A stretch of 64,000 nt of DNA, taken from contig NZ_QTUA01000001.1 of assembly GCF_003386865.1 (NCBI RefSeq), positions 2,046,001 to 2,110,000 of the forward strand, in the 5' to 3' direction. The translations under genes and the position numbers were made by a program. This stretch comes from Calidifontibacter indicus (GTDB taxonomy: Bacteria > Actinomycetota > Actinomycetes > Actinomycetales > Dermatophilaceae). Below, piece after piece: positions 18,141-30,523 of the stretch. The notes under the pieces are model-generated. The model saw only the letters and a program-made list of their open reading frames with translations, was not told the origin of the DNA and made no database searches. Each line of letters begins with the position of its first letter. The stretch's first letter is position 1.

Positions 18141-19253
18141 ATGAATGCTGATCTGAACAAGAACGACAACAACAACGACCACCTCGCCGCCGACCCGGTG
18201 GTGCACGAGCGCAAGGCGACCGCCGGCCGTCAGCCGCTGTTGGTGGTCGAGGACCTCGTCAAGCACTTCCCGGTCAAGGAGTATTCGGGTCTGTTCCCGA
18301 CCACGCTGCAGACGCGCGCGGTCGACGGTGTGAGCTTCGACCTGGCGGCGGGCGAGACCCTCGGCCTGGTCGGTGAGTCGGGGTGTGGCAAGACCACCAC
18401 CGGACGTCTCATCACCCGACTGCTGGAGCCGACCAGCGGCAAGATCACCTTCGACGGGCACGACATCACCCACATGAAGGAGAAGGACCTGCGGCCGCTG
18501 CGCCGCGACATCCAGCTGATCTTCCAGGACCCGTACGGTTCGCTGAACCCGCGCTTCACCGTGCAGTCGATCGTCGGCACCCCGCTGGAACTGCACGGCA
18601 TCGTGCCGAAGAAGCAGATCAAGGCCCGGGTGCAGGAACTGCTGGAGCTGGTAGGTCTCAACCCCGAGCACATCAACCGCTACCCGAACGAGTTCTCCGG
18701 CGGTCAGCGGCAGCGCATCGGCATCGCCCGGGCGTTGGCGGTGGAGCCGAAGGTGATCGTCGCCGACGAGCCGGTGTCGGCCCTCGACGTGTCGATCCAG
18801 GCGCAGGTGATGAACCTGATGGGCAAGCTGCGCAAGGAGCTCGACATCGCGTTCGTGTTCGTCGCGCACGACCTCGGCGTCGTCCGCCACTTCTGCGACC
18901 GCATCGCCGTGATGTACCTCGGCAAGGTGATGGAACTCGGTGACCGTGACGAGATCTACGGCGCGCCCGAGCACCCCTACACGCAGGCGCTGCTGTCGGC
19001 GGCGCCCGACCTGAACGTGGTGCGCGGCCACGTGCCCGACGAGCGCATCCGTCTCGTCGGCGACGTGCCGAGCCCGATCGACCCGCCGAGCGGCTGCCGC
19101 TTCCGCACCCGTTGCTGGAAGGCGCAGGAGATCTGCTCCCAGGAGGAGCCGCCGATCAAGGGCCACGGTGACACCTTCGGACACGGCATCGCCTGCCACT
19201 TCCCGGAGAAGAAGACCTCGCTGACGGCCGACATCGAGGACGTCTCCGCCTGA
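18141..19253 (+). CDS. Peptide ABC transporter ATP-binding protein (DppF/OppF type)
   Basis: This 370-residue second ATPase has an N-terminal extension of about 35 residues before [15 protein letters not shown]. Walker A is [14 protein letters not shown], the signature is [15 protein letters not shown], Walker B is [13 protein letters not shown], and the switch histidine is in [12 protein letters not shown] cysteine-rich C-terminal region ([20 protein letters not shown]) closes the protein, as in the oligopeptide group. It is the last gene of the transporter operon. The hairpin at 19341-19399 lies 87 bp after its stop. Confidence 0.95.
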   Translation: MNADLNKNDNNNDHLAADPVVHERKATAGRQPLLVVEDLVKHFPVKEYSGLFPTTLQTRAVDGVSFDLAAGETLGLVGESGCGKTTTGRLITRLLEPTSGKITFDGHDITHMKEKDLRPLRRDIQLIFQDPYGSLNPRFTVQSIVGTPLELHGIVPKKQIKARVQELLELVGLNPEHINRYPNEFSGGQRQRIGIARALAVEPKVIVADEPVSALDVSIQAQVMNLMGKLRKELDIAFVFVAHDLGVVRHFCDRIAVMYLGKVMELGDRDEIYGAPEHPYTQALLSAAPDLNVVRGHVPDERIRLVGDVPSPIDPPSGCRFRTRCWKAQEICSQEEPPIKGHGDTFGHGIACHFPEKKTSLTADIEDVSA

Positions 19254-19300
19254 ACAACTGGGGAGAAGTCGCCCGCGACCGACCGATATGGTTGAGGGCG

Positions 19301-19381
19301 ATGAACACCGACACGCAGCCACGACCACTGGTCGGGCACGGGGCGGGGTCGGTCGGGTTCAGCGGCACGCGAGCCGCCTAG
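19301..19381 (+). CDS. Candidate leader peptide of alaS, 26 residues
   Basis: An ATG eight bases after a TATGGT hexamer (19287-19292) opens a 26-codon frame. It begins MNTDTQPRPLVGHG and ends GTRAA, with two alanine codons (GCC GCC) immediately before the TAG. The stop lies inside the loop of a strong hairpin (19341-19399), and the next gene is alaS. Tandem codons for the amino acid charged by the downstream synthetase, placed between the arms of a hairpin, are what a translation-attenuation leader would look like. The TANNNT spacing suggests a leaderless mRNA. This may be chance, as alanine codons are common in such a genome. Confidence 0.3.
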   Translation: MNTDTQPRPLVGHGAGSVGFSGTRAA

Positions 19382-19399
19382 GGCCGACCGGCCCCGCCC
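19341..19399 (+). terminator. Strong hairpin between the transporter operon and alaS
   Basis: The 16 bases at 19341-19356 (GGGCGGGGTCGGTCGG) pair with 19384-19399 (CCGACCGGCCCCGCCC), with a single G-T pair. The 27-base loop contains a smaller stem, GCGGC (19362-19366) with GCCGC (19373-19377). It can terminate the dpp transcript, and it overlaps the candidate alaS leader peptide. No T-tract follows. Confidence 0.7.
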
Positions 19400-19438
19400 T
19401 CGCATGCCCGAAACCACACACATTCGTTAGGAACTCAC

Positions 19439-22147
<2,709 letters not shown>

Positions 22148-22149
22148 TC

Positions 22150-22653
22150 ATGCGCCGCGGTGTGCGCGTCGGGGTCGACGTCGGGTCCGTCCGGGTCGGG
22201 ATCGCAATCTGCGACCCGGACGGGCTCATCGCCACCCCGGAGGCGACCTTCGCCCGCGACGCCGGCGGTGGCACCGACCTGCGTGGCGTGCTCGACCTGG
22301 TCGACGAGCGCGGCGCGATCGAGGTGGTCGTCGGACTGCCTCGCTCGCTGTCCGGTGACGAAGGCGCAGCCGCGCAGGCGGCTCGCGACTGGGCGGCCGG
22401 GCTGCTGCGTCTGCGTCCCGGTATCGCGGTGCGCCTGGTCGACGAGCGGCTGACGACGGTCGGCGCGCATCGGGCGATGCGCGAAGCTGGAGTTTCGACA
22501 CGGCGCAGTAAGAGCGTGATCGACAGCCAGGCGGCTGCCATGATCTTGCAAGTTGCGTTGGACACAGAGCGTGCGACCGGTGCCCCCGCCGGCAGTGCGG
22601 TAGGCGGGCGCAAACCGCGACACCGGAGCGGTCGCCGGACAGAAGGACATTGA
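22150..22653 (+). CDS. ruvX: Putative Holliday junction resolvase (YqgF/RuvX)
   Basis: The 167-residue protein belongs to the YqgF/RuvX RNase H-like family, linked to Holliday junction resolution and to 16S rRNA 5'-end processing. The fold's first strand is GVDVGSVRVGIAICDPDG with the catalytic Asp. VVGLPRSLSGDEG gives the central motif, and DERLTTVGAHRAM with SVIDSQAAAMILQ gives the last acidic residues. The C-terminal 25 residues form a basic tail (RKPRHRSGRRTEGH). It begins 2 bp after alaS and abuts mltG, the conserved actinobacterial order. Confidence 0.93.
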   Translation: MRRGVRVGVDVGSVRVGIAICDPDGLIATPEATFARDAGGGTDLRGVLDLVDERGAIEVVVGLPRSLSGDEGAAAQAARDWAAGLLRLRPGIAVRLVDERLTTVGAHRAMREAGVSTRRSKSVIDSQAAAMILQVALDTERATGAPAGSAVGGRKPRHRSGRRTEGH

Positions 22654-23874
22654 ATGAACGACTCCCGACTCTCCGATTCGATCTTCGGGGAGGACGAGAA
22701 CCACGGTGAGCCCGCGGGCCGACTTCCCGGTCGGCCGAAGGCTCCCGAGGTGCAGAGTCGCGCCCAGGCCCGTGCGGCCCGCCCGGACGACGCCGTCGAC
22801 CACGAGGCGCAGACGGTCAAGCGCAATCGCCGATCCTGCCTGGTGATGGTGATGGCGTTGGTCGTCGTGGTTGCCGGGCTCGGTGTCGCGCTGAAGACCG
22901 TCGGCACCAGCCTCATCCCCAGCTTCGGTGGCGGCAATTCCGGCGGCGGCGACTTCTCCGGTGAAGGCACCGGCAGCGTCGAGGTGAAGGTCAAGGCCGG
23001 CGACTCCGGTTATGCGATCGGCCAGGCACTGCAGAAGGCCGGGGTCGTGAAGTCCGCGACCACCTTCTCCTCGGTGGCCGGAGCCAACCCGGAGTTCGCG
23101 CGGGTGCAGCCGGGCACCTACAAGCTGAAGAAGCAGATGAGTTCGCAAGCCGCACTCAACCTCCTGCTCGAACCCGGTTCGCGCCTGTCCAAGGGTGTGA
23201 CCATCCGTGAGGGCCTGTGGGTGAGTGAGGTCTTCGCGACCTTGTCGAAGCAGACCGGAGTGCCGGTTGCGGAGTACAAGAAGGTCAACCCGGCCACGCT
23301 CGGTCTGCCGCCGGCCGCCGAGGGCAAACTCGAAGGCTTCCTGTTCCCGAACACCTACGAGTTCGAGCCCAACGCCACCGCGACCGAACAGCTCAAGGCC
23401 ATGGTCGATCTCGGCAAGAAGCAGCTCAATCAGCTCGGGGTGCCCGCCGACAAGCTGCGCCATGTCGTCATCCTGGCTTCCTTCGTGCAGGGGGAATCCC
23501 GCCTCGGAGCCGACGGGCCCAAGGTGGCCCGAGTGATCGAGAACCGGCTGAAGGACAAGATGCCGCTGCAGATGGACTCCTCGATCCACTTCATCACCCA
23601 GTCGCGCGGCACGGTCACCACGACCGACAAGGAACGCGACAGTGACAGCCCGTACAACACGTACAAGAACCCCGGACTGCCGCCCGGCCCGATCAACAGC
23701 CCCGGACTCGAGGCGTTGAAGGCGGCCGCCAAGCCGGCGCCGGGCGATTGGCTGTACTTCGTGACGGTCAATCAGGAGACGGGCGAGACGAAGTTCGCGA
23801 CGACGTACGGCGAGCACCAACGCAACGTGGTCGAGTTCCAGAACTGGTGCCGACAGAACCCGGGCAAGTGCTGA
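22654..23874 (+). CDS. mltG: Endolytic murein transglycosylase
   Basis: The 406-residue enzyme cleaves nascent peptidoglycan strands at the membrane and sets glycan length. A cytoplasmic N-terminus of about 62 residues precedes one membrane helix (SCLVMVMALVVVVAGLGVAL). A LysM-like small domain (VEVKVKAGDSGYAIGQALQ) and the YceG domain follow. The catalytic Glu lies in FVQGESRLGADGPKVARVIENRL, where most relatives have EKET. The typical PYNTYKNPGLPPGPINSPG and WLYFVTV follow. Its stop is overlapped by the GTG of aroE. Confidence 0.93.
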   Translation: MNDSRLSDSIFGEDENHGEPAGRLPGRPKAPEVQSRAQARAARPDDAVDHEAQTVKRNRRSCLVMVMALVVVVAGLGVALKTVGTSLIPSFGGGNSGGGDFSGEGTGSVEVKVKAGDSGYAIGQALQKAGVVKSATTFSSVAGANPEFARVQPGTYKLKKQMSSQAALNLLLEPGSRLSKGVTIREGLWVSEVFATLSKQTGVPVAEYKKVNPATLGLPPAAEGKLEGFLFPNTYEFEPNATATEQLKAMVDLGKKQLNQLGVPADKLRHVVILASFVQGESRLGADGPKVARVIENRLKDKMPLQMDSSIHFITQSRGTVTTTDKERDSDSPYNTYKNPGLPPGPINSPGLEALKAAAKPAPGDWLYFVTVNQETGETKFATTYGEHQRNVVEFQNWCRQNPGKC

Positions 23875-24722
23875 TCCGTCGCGCTGCGGTGCTGGGTTCG
23901 CCGATCGAGCATTCGCTGTCCCCGACACTGCATCGCGCAGCCTATGCGGCGCTGGGACTCGACGGCTGGCAGTACGACCGGTTCGAGGTCGATGAGGCGG
24001 CCTTGGGTGACTTCGTCGCCCAACTCGGCCCGGAATGGGCCGGCCTGTCGCTGACGATGCCGCTGAAGGAGCAGGCGCTGCTGCTGGCACACACCTGCGA
24101 CCCGGTGGCGCTCAAGACGGGGGCGGTCAACACGCTCGTGGCCGAGGACGACGGGTGGCACGGCTACAACACCGACGTCTACGGCGTCGGGGCCGCGCTC
24201 GTCGACGCCGGCGTCGGCACGTCGGTGTCGCCCACCTCGGCGCTGGTGTTGGGGTCGGGAGCCACCGCCCGGTCGGTGCTCGCGGCCCTGGCCGGCCTCG
24301 GCGTCGTCCGGGTGACCTTCGCGGTGCGCAAGGACGCCCGGGCGTCGACCCTGGCGCAGGCGAACGACCACGGCATCGAGGCGCGGGTGGTCGCGTTGGC
24401 CGACGTCGACAAGGTCGCTCACGACTTCCCACTGGTGATCAGCACCCTGCCGCACGGTGCGGCCGACGCGTTCGCTGCCGAGGTGCTGGCCGGCCCGCCC
24501 GGGCGCAGCCCGTCCGGCGCGATCTGGATGGACGTCGTCTACGCCGACTGGCCAACGCGATTCGGTGTCGCCGCCGAGCACGCCGGGGCACGCCCGGTCA
24601 GCGGGCTGGAGATGCTCATCCACCAGGCCGTGCGTCAGGTCGAGTTGATGACGGGACAGCGTCCGCCGCTGGACGTCGTCCAGCAGGCTGGACACGCTGC
24701 GACCGCGACCGACGGGGCGTGA
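23868..24722 (+). CDS. aroE: Shikimate dehydrogenase
   Basis: The 284-residue enzyme reduces 3-dehydroshikimate with NADPH. The N-terminal shikimate-binding domain has [19 protein letters not shown] and [10 protein letters not shown] with the catalytic Lys. VNTLV and GYNTDVYG follow with the Asn and Asp of the active site. The nucleotide-binding loop is [10 protein letters not shown]. The GTG at 23868 overlaps the mltG stop and puts the protein start right at the first strand; the longer frame lacks homology. aroC starts 13 bp after its stop. Confidence 0.93.
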   Translation: MLIRRAAVLGSPIEHSLSPTLHRAAYAALGLDGWQYDRFEVDEAALGDFVAQLGPEWAGLSLTMPLKEQALLLAHTCDPVALKTGAVNTLVAEDDGWHGYNTDVYGVGAALVDAGVGTSVSPTSALVLGSGATARSVLAALAGLGVVRVTFAVRKDARASTLAQANDHGIEARVVALADVDKVAHDFPLVISTLPHGAADAFAAEVLAGPPGRSPSGAIWMDVVYADWPTRFGVAAEHAGARPVSGLEMLIHQAVRQVELMTGQRPPLDVVQQAGHAATATDGA

Positions 24723-24735
24723 AAAGATCGCGGTC

Positions 24736-25971
24736 ATGTTGCGCTGGTTGACCGCAGGTGAGTCGCACGGGCCGTCGCTGACGGCCGTCCTGGAGGGATT
24801 GCCCGCCGGAGTCGAGGTGGCCTCGACCGATCTGCAGGACGCGTTGGCCCGCCGCCGGCTCGGCTACGGGCGCGGTGCGCGGATGAAGTTCGAGCTCGAC
24901 GAGGTGAGCTTCGTCGGTGGTGTTCGCCACGGCCGCACCCTCGGGTCGCCGATCGCGATCCACATCGCCAACACCGAATGGCCCAAGTGGCAGGCCGTGA
25001 TGGGCACCGACCCGGTGGAGGAGTCGGCGATCGCCGCGGCCGACGACATCGGCGCCCCGCAGGAACTCGCCCGCAACCGGCCCCTGACCCGTCCGCGTCC
25101 GGGACACGCCGACCTGGTCGGCATGCAGAAGTACGGCTTCGACGAGGCGCGTCCGGTGCTCGAACGCGCGTCGGCCCGTGAGACCGCCGCCCGCGTCGCG
25201 CTCGGCGCGGTGGCCGAGGCCTTCCTGGAGCAGGCCTACGGCATCCGCCTCGTGTCGCACACCGTGTCGATCGGCACCGCCGACACCCCGGCCGACGCGC
25301 CCCTGCCCACCCCGGACGACGTCGCAGCCCTCGACGCCGACCCGGTGCGTTCGCTCGACGCGTCCGCCTCGGCCGCGATGGTCGCCGAGGTCGACGCCGC
25401 CAAGAAGGACGGCGACACCCTCGGCGGGGTCGTCGAGGTGCTCGCCTACGGACTCCCGCCGGGCCTCGGCTCGCACGTGCACTGGGACCGCCGCCTCGAC
25501 GCGCGCCTGGCCGGTGCGCTGATGGGCATCCAGGCGATCAAGGGTGTCGAGGTGGGCGACGGCTTCCTCACCGCGGCCCGTCGCGGATCGGTGGCGCACG
25601 ACGAGATCGACCGCGCCGACGCGGTGATCCGCCGCGCCACCAACCGGGCCGGCGGCACCGAGGGCGGCATGTCGACCGGTGAGCCGCTGCGGGTGCGTGC
25701 CGCGATGAAGCCGATCTCGACCGTGCCGCGTGCGCTGCGCACGATCGACGTCGGCACCGGCGAGGCCGCGACCGCCATCCACCAGCGGTCCGACGTGTGC
25801 GCCGTGCCGGCGGCCGGGGTCGTTGCCCAGGCGATGGTGGCGCTCGTGCTCGCCGAGGCGTCCGTGGAGAAGTTCGGTGGCGACAGCGTCGCCGAGACGG
25901 CGCGCAACCACCGCGGCTACCTGGAGTCGATCCCGGAGTTGATGCGTTCGTTCGAAGGTGGACGGCACTGA
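24736..25971 (+). CDS. aroC: Chorismate synthase
   Basis: The 411-residue enzyme makes chorismate from EPSP and needs reduced FMN. Family signatures are [18 protein letters not shown] at the start, [33 protein letters not shown] and [15 protein letters not shown]. Near the end, [25 protein letters not shown] is intact. The length is as expected for actinobacteria. Its stop overlaps the ATG of aroK (TGATG), so translation is coupled. Confidence 0.97.
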   Translation: MLRWLTAGESHGPSLTAVLEGLPAGVEVASTDLQDALARRRLGYGRGARMKFELDEVSFVGGVRHGRTLGSPIAIHIANTEWPKWQAVMGTDPVEESAIAAADDIGAPQELARNRPLTRPRPGHADLVGMQKYGFDEARPVLERASARETAARVALGAVAEAFLEQAYGIRLVSHTVSIGTADTPADAPLPTPDDVAALDADPVRSLDASASAAMVAEVDAAKKDGDTLGGVVEVLAYGLPPGLGSHVHWDRRLDARLAGALMGIQAIKGVEVGDGFLTAARRGSVAHDEIDRADAVIRRATNRAGGTEGGMSTGEPLRVRAAMKPISTVPRALRTIDVGTGEAATAIHQRSDVCAVPAAGVVAQAMVALVLAEASVEKFGGDSVAETARNHRGYLESIPELMRSFEGGRH

Positions 25972-26507
25972 TGGCGGACCAGCCCGCTCGTCCGGTCGCG
26001 GTGCTGATCGGCCCGCCCGGCGCCGGCAAGACCACCGTGGGGTGCGCGTTGGCGCAGGTGCTGGGTGTCGACTTCGTCGACACCGACGCGCTGGTCGAGA
26101 CCACCTCGGGCCGCGTCATCAGCGACATCTTCGTCGAGGACGGCGAACCCGCCTTCCGGGAGCTCGAACTCGAGGCCACCCGCAGCGCGCTCGGCACGCC
26201 CGGCGTGGTTGCGCTCGGCGGGGGAGCCCCGATGCAGCCGGCCATCGCCGAACTGCTCGCCGATCACAAGGTCGTCTTCCTCGACGTCACGATCGCCCAT
26301 GCCGCCAAGCGGATCGGGTTCGACGGGTCGCGTCCGTTGCTCGCGGTGAACCCGCGGGCGGCCTGGACCAAGATGATGGGCGAACGCCGCCCCACCTACG
26401 AACGGCTCGGCACCGTGCGGGTCGACACGGGTGACCGCACCCCCGAAGAGATCGTCGACGACGTCCGCGCCGGGCTGACCGGGCTGACGGGGGCGGACCA
26501 GCGATGA
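25971..26507 (+). CDS. aroK: Shikimate kinase
   Basis: The 178-residue kinase phosphorylates shikimate with ATP. The P-loop is GPPGAGKTTVG (residues 14-24). The shikimate-binding DTDALVE with its Asp follows, and then VVALGGGAPM with the GGG motif. The lid region is FDGSRPLLAVNPRAAW, containing the RPLL arginine. It lies between aroC and aroB with overlaps on both sides (4 bp with aroB). Confidence 0.95.
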   Translation: MADQPARPVAVLIGPPGAGKTTVGCALAQVLGVDFVDTDALVETTSGRVISDIFVEDGEPAFRELELEATRSALGTPGVVALGGGAPMQPAIAELLADHKVVFLDVTIAHAAKRIGFDGSRPLLAVNPRAAWTKMMGERRPTYERLGTVRVDTGDRTPEEIVDDVRAGLTGLTGADQR

Positions 26508-27577
26508 GCGACCTCATTCCGATCACCCCGACCTACGGTCTGCTGCTCGGACGCGGGGTGCTCGAGCGGGTGCCCGAGGTGGTGCCCCACAGCGCGACCC
26601 GCGTGCTGCTCGTGCACGCTCCGGTGATGCTCGACGCGGCCTCCCGTCTCGCCGAAGCCCTGCGGGCAGGCGGCCGTGAGGTGTTCGTCGAGGAACTGCC
26701 CGATGCCGAAGCGGCCAAGACCGCCGACGTGCTGGTGCGCCTGTGGTCGGTGCTCGGTCAGGCAGGCTTCACCCGCACCGACGTCGTCGTGGCGCTCGGT
26801 GGGGGAGCGACCACCGACCTCGGCGGGTTCGTCGCGGCGAGTTGGTTGCGCGGGGTGCCGGTCGTGCAGGTGCCGACCTCGCTGCTCGGCATGGTCGACG
26901 CCGCCGTCGGCGGGAAGACCGGCATCAACACCCCCGAGGGCAAGAACCTCGTCGGCGCGTTCCACGAACCGACCGCCGTCGTCTGCGACCTCGACCTGCT
27001 GCGCACCCTGCCCAGGCGTGATCTCGTCGCCGGGACGGCCGAGGTCATCAAGTGCGGCTTCATCGCCGACCCGCGCATCCTCGAACTCCTCGACGCCGAC
27101 CCCGACGCGGCGCTCAACGTCGACGGCGAGGTGTTGCCCGAACTGGTGCGGCGCGCGATCCGGGTGAAGGCCGACGTCGTGAGCGTCGACCTCAAGGAGT
27201 CGTCGCTGCGCGAGATCCTCAACTACGGCCACACCTTCGCGCACGCGATCGAACAGGTCGAGCACTACAGCTGGCGCCACGGCGACGCCGTCGCCGTCGG
27301 GATGGTCTACGTCGCTGAGCTGTCGAGGCGGGCGGGACTCATCGACCAGCAGCTGGTCGACGAACACCGCCGCTTGCTCCGACTTGTCGGCCTGCCCACC
27401 AGCTACACCGGCGGACGCTGGGCCGACCTGCTCACCGCGATGTCGCGCGACAAGAAGACCCGCGGTGCCACGCTGCGGTTCGTCGCGCTGACCGGCATCG
27501 CGCAGCCCACCCGGCTGGAGAGTCCCGACCCGCAGTGGCTCGAGGAGGCCTTCGCAGCCGTCAGCACCGAGCGATAG
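26504..27577 (+). CDS. aroB: 3-dehydroquinate synthase
   Basis: The 357-residue NAD- and metal-dependent enzyme makes 3-dehydroquinate from DAHP, the second shikimate step. The sequence shows VVALGGGATTDLGGFVAASWLRG for NAD binding, and PTSLLGMVDAAVGGKTGINTPEGKNLVGAFHEP. Metal ligands are in NYGHTFAHAIE and SWRHGDAVAVGM. It ends the aroECKB unit. A 15-bp perfect hairpin follows the stop directly. aroQ and pepQ, often next in other actinobacteria, are absent here. Confidence 0.96.
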   Translation: MSDLIPITPTYGLLLGRGVLERVPEVVPHSATRVLLVHAPVMLDAASRLAEALRAGGREVFVEELPDAEAAKTADVLVRLWSVLGQAGFTRTDVVVALGGGATTDLGGFVAASWLRGVPVVQVPTSLLGMVDAAVGGKTGINTPEGKNLVGAFHEPTAVVCDLDLLRTLPRRDLVAGTAEVIKCGFIADPRILELLDADPDAALNVDGEVLPELVRRAIRVKADVVSVDLKESSLREILNYGHTFAHAIEQVEHYSWRHGDAVAVGMVYVAELSRRAGLIDQQLVDEHRRLLRLVGLPTSYTGGRWADLLTAMSRDKKTRGATLRFVALTGIAQPTRLESPDPQWLEEAFAAVSTER

Positions 27578-27635
27578 CCCGCGAAAGTTTGCGCGACACG
27601 CGGTGCATGTGCGCGAGGCTGCAAACTTTCGCGGG
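27578..27635. terminator. Long perfect hairpin between convergent aroB and the GltS-like gene
   Basis: CCCGCGAAAGTTTGC (27578-27592) pairs exactly with GCAAACTTTCGCGGG (27621-27635) around 28 bases. It begins directly at the aroB stop and ends 10 bp before the stop of the convergent gene, so it can serve both. The core GCGAAAGTTTGC is identical to the outer arm of the aspS hairpin at 8047, which suggests a repeated terminator family. Confidence 0.8.
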
Positions 27636-27645
27636 GGTGTTTGGG

Positions 27646-29208
27646 TCAGTCGGTGGCCGCGTGCTCGATGTCCTTGGGTGCCTCGGCGCACATGATGTCG
27701 ATGATCTGGCTGCGCCACGGCTCGCCGAGCACACCCCAGTTCGGTTGGTAGCGGTAGATGTCGCGCAGCGGCGTCGCGAGACGTTGCCCGAGCAGCAGTT
27801 CGACGTCGTCCGGGGTGATCAGTGACGGGTGGAGCACCCCGACCGCCTCGCTGACCTTCACCAGGTCGCGACGCATCGACTGCAGGTAGTTGGCCAGGCG
27901 CACCGATTTGAGCGCCGGGTCGAGGCCGTGCGACAGCCACTTGTTCTGGGTGGCGACGCCGGTGGGGCACTTGTCGGTGTGGCACTTCTGGGTCTGGATG
28001 CAGCCGATCGCCAGCATCGCCTCGCGGGCGACGTTGACCATGTCGACGCCGAGCGCGAAGGCGGTGATGGCGCTGCGGGGCAGGCCGAGTTTGCCCGACC
28101 CGATGAACGTCACCCGCTCGGTGAGGTCGCGCAGGGCGAAGACGCGGTAGACCCGGGAGAACCCGATGTAGAAGGGAAGAGCCACACCGTCGGTGAAGAC
28201 CAGGGGAGCGGCGCCGGTGCCGCCCTCACCACCGTCGATGGTGATGAAGTCGACGCCGCGTTGCCCGTCGGCCATCGCGTCGGCCAACTGCTCCCAGAAC
28301 GACAGGTCTCCGACCGCCGACTTGATGCCGACCGGCAACCCGGTCTCGGTGGCCAGCAGCTCGACCCAGTCGAGCAGCGAGTCGACGTCGTTGAAGGTCG
28401 CGTGCCGCGACGGGCTGACGCAGTCCTTGCCCTCGGGGATGCCACGGATCTGGGCGATCTCGGCGGTGACCTTCGCACCCGGCAAAACACCGCCGAGCCC
28501 GGGCTTGGCGCCCTGGGAGATCTTGATCTCCAGCGCCCGCACCGGCGCGCCCGCGACGGTGTCCTTCAACCGGCCGAGGTCGAACGCGCCGTGCTCGTCG
28601 CGGCAGCCGAAATAGCCCGTGCCGATCTGCCAGATGAGTTCGCCGCCCTGCCGGTGGTAGGGCGACAGCCCGCCCTCACCGGTGTTGTGCATCGCCCCGG
28701 CGAGCTTGACCCCTTCGTTGAGCGAGATGATCGCCCGCGACGACAGCGACCCGAAGCTCATCGCCGACACGTTCACCACCGAGTTGGGCCGGAATGCCTT
28801 GGCCCGACCGCGCGGTCCGCCGAGGATCTTCGCGCTCGGCAACCGCACGTGATCGCCGTGGTGCGGGTCGGCCGGCGGCGGCATGATGCTGAACGTGCGC
28901 TGCTTGATGATCGGGTAGCCCTCCTCCTCCTCGACGTTGTTGTCGGTGCCGAAGCCGACGTAGTTGTTCTCGCCCTTGGCGGACGCGTAGATCCAGGACC
29001 GCTGCGCGCGGCTGAACGGGCGCTCCTCGTCGTTGGAGGCCACGACGTACTGCCGCATCTCCGGGCCGATGGTTTCGATCGCGTACCGCGCGTGCCCGAT
29101 CACCGGGTAGTTGCGCAACAGAGAGTGCTTCTTCTGCAACAGGTCGTGCGCTGCGACACCGGCCGCAGCCACGGCCGGCACGGCGGCCAGCCAGGAGATG
29201 GGCTTCAT
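27646..29208 (-). CDS. FMN-binding glutamate synthase-family protein
   Basis: The 520-residue protein resembles the FMN/iron-sulphur domain of glutamate synthase but stands alone. An N-terminal hydrophobic segment ([17 protein letters not shown]) may anchor it to the membrane. FMN-site motifs are [34 protein letters not shown] and [13 protein letters not shown]. The cysteine cluster [15 protein letters not shown] fits a 3Fe-4S cluster. No glutaminase domain is present, so its true reaction is unclear; such proteins are usually annotated only by family. It is convergent with aroB and divergent from efp. The ATG at 29208 puts the membrane segment first. Confidence 0.88.
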   Translation of the reverse strand: MKPISWLAAVPAVAAAGVAAHDLLQKKHSLLRNYPVIGHARYAIETIGPEMRQYVVASNDEERPFSRAQRSWIYASAKGENNYVGFGTDNNVEEEEGYPIIKQRTFSIMPPPADPHHGDHVRLPSAKILGGPRGRAKAFRPNSVVNVSAMSFGSLSSRAIISLNEGVKLAGAMHNTGEGGLSPYHRQGGELIWQIGTGYFGCRDEHGAFDLGRLKDTVAGAPVRALEIKISQGAKPGLGGVLPGAKVTAEIAQIRGIPEGKDCVSPSRHATFNDVDSLLDWVELLATETGLPVGIKSAVGDLSFWEQLADAMADGQRGVDFITIDGGEGGTGAAPLVFTDGVALPFYIGFSRVYRVFALRDLTERVTFIGSGKLGLPRSAITAFALGVDMVNVAREAMLAIGCIQTQKCHTDKCPTGVATQNKWLSHGLDPALKSVRLANYLQSMRRDLVKVSEAVGVLHPSLITPDDVELLLGQRLATPLRDIYRYQPNWGVLGEPWRSQIIDIMCAEAPKDIEHAATD

Positions 29209-29411
29209 GCGCGCCAGTCTGCTCCAGTGCGAGGTCGGGTAGGGGCGAACACGCGCACGACCGGCTCGAGAAAGGTGGGTGTGCCGACAGCCCGGACGCC
29301 GGACGGGACGGGGCAGGCGCGGCGCGCCGGTACGATAGGGCAGTTCCCGCCCGATCTCCGGTCGGCCGCCGGGACACCAGACCTGATGACGACGATGAAA
29401 GTGAACCCCGC

Positions 29412-29972
29412 GTGGCATCCACGAACGACCTGAAGAACGGAATGGTGCTCAACCTCGAAGGCCAGTTGTGGTCGGTGGTCGAGTTCCAGCACGTGAAGCC
29501 CGGCAAGGGCCCGGCCTTCGTGCGCACCAAGCTGAAGAACGTGCTGTCCGGCAAGACCGTCGACAAGACGTTCAACGCCGGTGTCAAGGTCGAGACCGCG
29601 AACGTCGACCGTTCCGACATGCAGTACCTCTACAAGGACGGCGATGACTACGTCTTCATGGACGTGAAGTCGTACGACCAGATCAACATCCCGTCGGCGA
29701 CCGTCGGCGACGCCGCGAACTTCCTGCTGGAGAACCAGGAAGCGATCGTCGCGACCCACGACGGCACCGTGCTGTACGTCGAACTGCCGACGTCCGTCGT
29801 GCTGGAGATCACCCACACCGAGCCGGGCCTGCAGGGCGACCGCTCGACCGGTGGCACCAAGCCGGCGACCGTCGAGACCGGCGCCGAGATCCAGGTGCCG
29901 CTGTTCCTCGAAGTCGGCACCAAGGTCAAGGTCGACACCCGCGACGGTTCCTACCTCGGTCGGGTCAACTGA
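29412..29972 (+). CDS. efp: Elongation factor P
   Basis: The 186-residue factor enters stalled ribosomes at polyproline stretches. Domain I begins [20 protein letters not shown]. The loop [17 protein letters not shown] has the lysine that lies next to the P-site. Domains II and III ([43 protein letters not shown]) are complete. The GTG start at 29412 has no strong Shine-Dalgarno sequence. A TACGAT hexamer at about 29331 may be the -10 element. nusB follows after 3 bp, an order conserved across actinobacteria. Confidence 0.96.
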   Translation: MASTNDLKNGMVLNLEGQLWSVVEFQHVKPGKGPAFVRTKLKNVLSGKTVDKTFNAGVKVETANVDRSDMQYLYKDGDDYVFMDVKSYDQINIPSATVGDAANFLLENQEAIVATHDGTVLYVELPTSVVLEITHTEPGLQGDRSTGGTKPATVETGAEIQVPLFLEVGTKVKVDTRDGSYLGRVN

Positions 29973-29975
29973 CGC

Positions 29976-30389
29976 ATGGGCGCACGCACGAAGGCCCGTA
30001 AGCGGGCCCTCGATCTCCTCTTCGAAGCCGAGCAGCGCCGGGTCGACCCGGTCACCCTGCTCGACGAGCGGGTAGCGGTGCCGGTGACCCCGGCGCCGCT
30101 GCCGGAGTACACCGCGCAGTTGGTGCGCGGCGTCGTGGCCCACCTCGGCCAGATCGACGACGCACTGACCACCTACGCCAAGGACTGGCCGCTCGACCGC
30201 ATGCCCGCGGTCGACCGCAACCTGTTGCGGGTCAGCGCCTTCGAGTTGCTGTTCAACGACGAGGTGCCCGACAAGGTGGCGATCGCCGAGGGCGTCGCGT
30301 TGGCGACCGAACTGTCCACCGACGAGTCGCCGAAGTTCGTCGGCGGTCTGCTCAACCGGCTGGCCGAGGTCAAGGACACGCTCGTCTGA
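29976..30389 (+). CDS. nusB: Transcription antitermination factor NusB
   Basis: The 137-residue all-helical protein binds boxA RNA with NusE (S10) in rRNA antitermination. Its start ARTKARKRALDLLFEAEQR is the family's RNA-binding arginine-rich helix. DWPLDRMPAVDRNLLRVSAFELL and DEVPDKVAIAEGVALA, then DESPKFVGGLLNRL, complete the fold. It is coupled to efp (3 bp apart) and followed by a strong terminator. Confidence 0.96.
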   Translation: MGARTKARKRALDLLFEAEQRRVDPVTLLDERVAVPVTPAPLPEYTAQLVRGVVAHLGQIDDALTTYAKDWPLDRMPAVDRNLLRVSAFELLFNDEVPDKVAIAEGVALATELSTDESPKFVGGLLNRLAEVKDTLV

Positions 30390-30408
30390 GATAAATGCGG
30401 CGAACGCA

Positions 30409-30440
30409 ACGGCGGTGATGCACCTGTGCATCGCCGCCGT
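30409..30440 (+). terminator. efp-nusB terminator hairpin
   Basis: ACGGCGGTGATGCA (30409-30422) pairs with TGCATCGCCGCCGT (30427-30440), with one G-T pair and a tight CCTG loop. Bases outside (CGAACG and CGTTCG) can extend it. It starts 20 bp after the nusB stop. Confidence 0.85.
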
Positions 30441-30523
30441 TCGTCGTCTTCCCCGACCCCGGTCTGGCGTGTTCACTCCGACCACGGCATCATCTCCTGT
30501 CGAACCCACCACAGGAGCCCCAC

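Noticed and set aside
16992-19328. 778-codon open frame opposite the two transporter ATPases
   Set aside because: The ATPase genes are complete on the plus strand, so this is a shadow.
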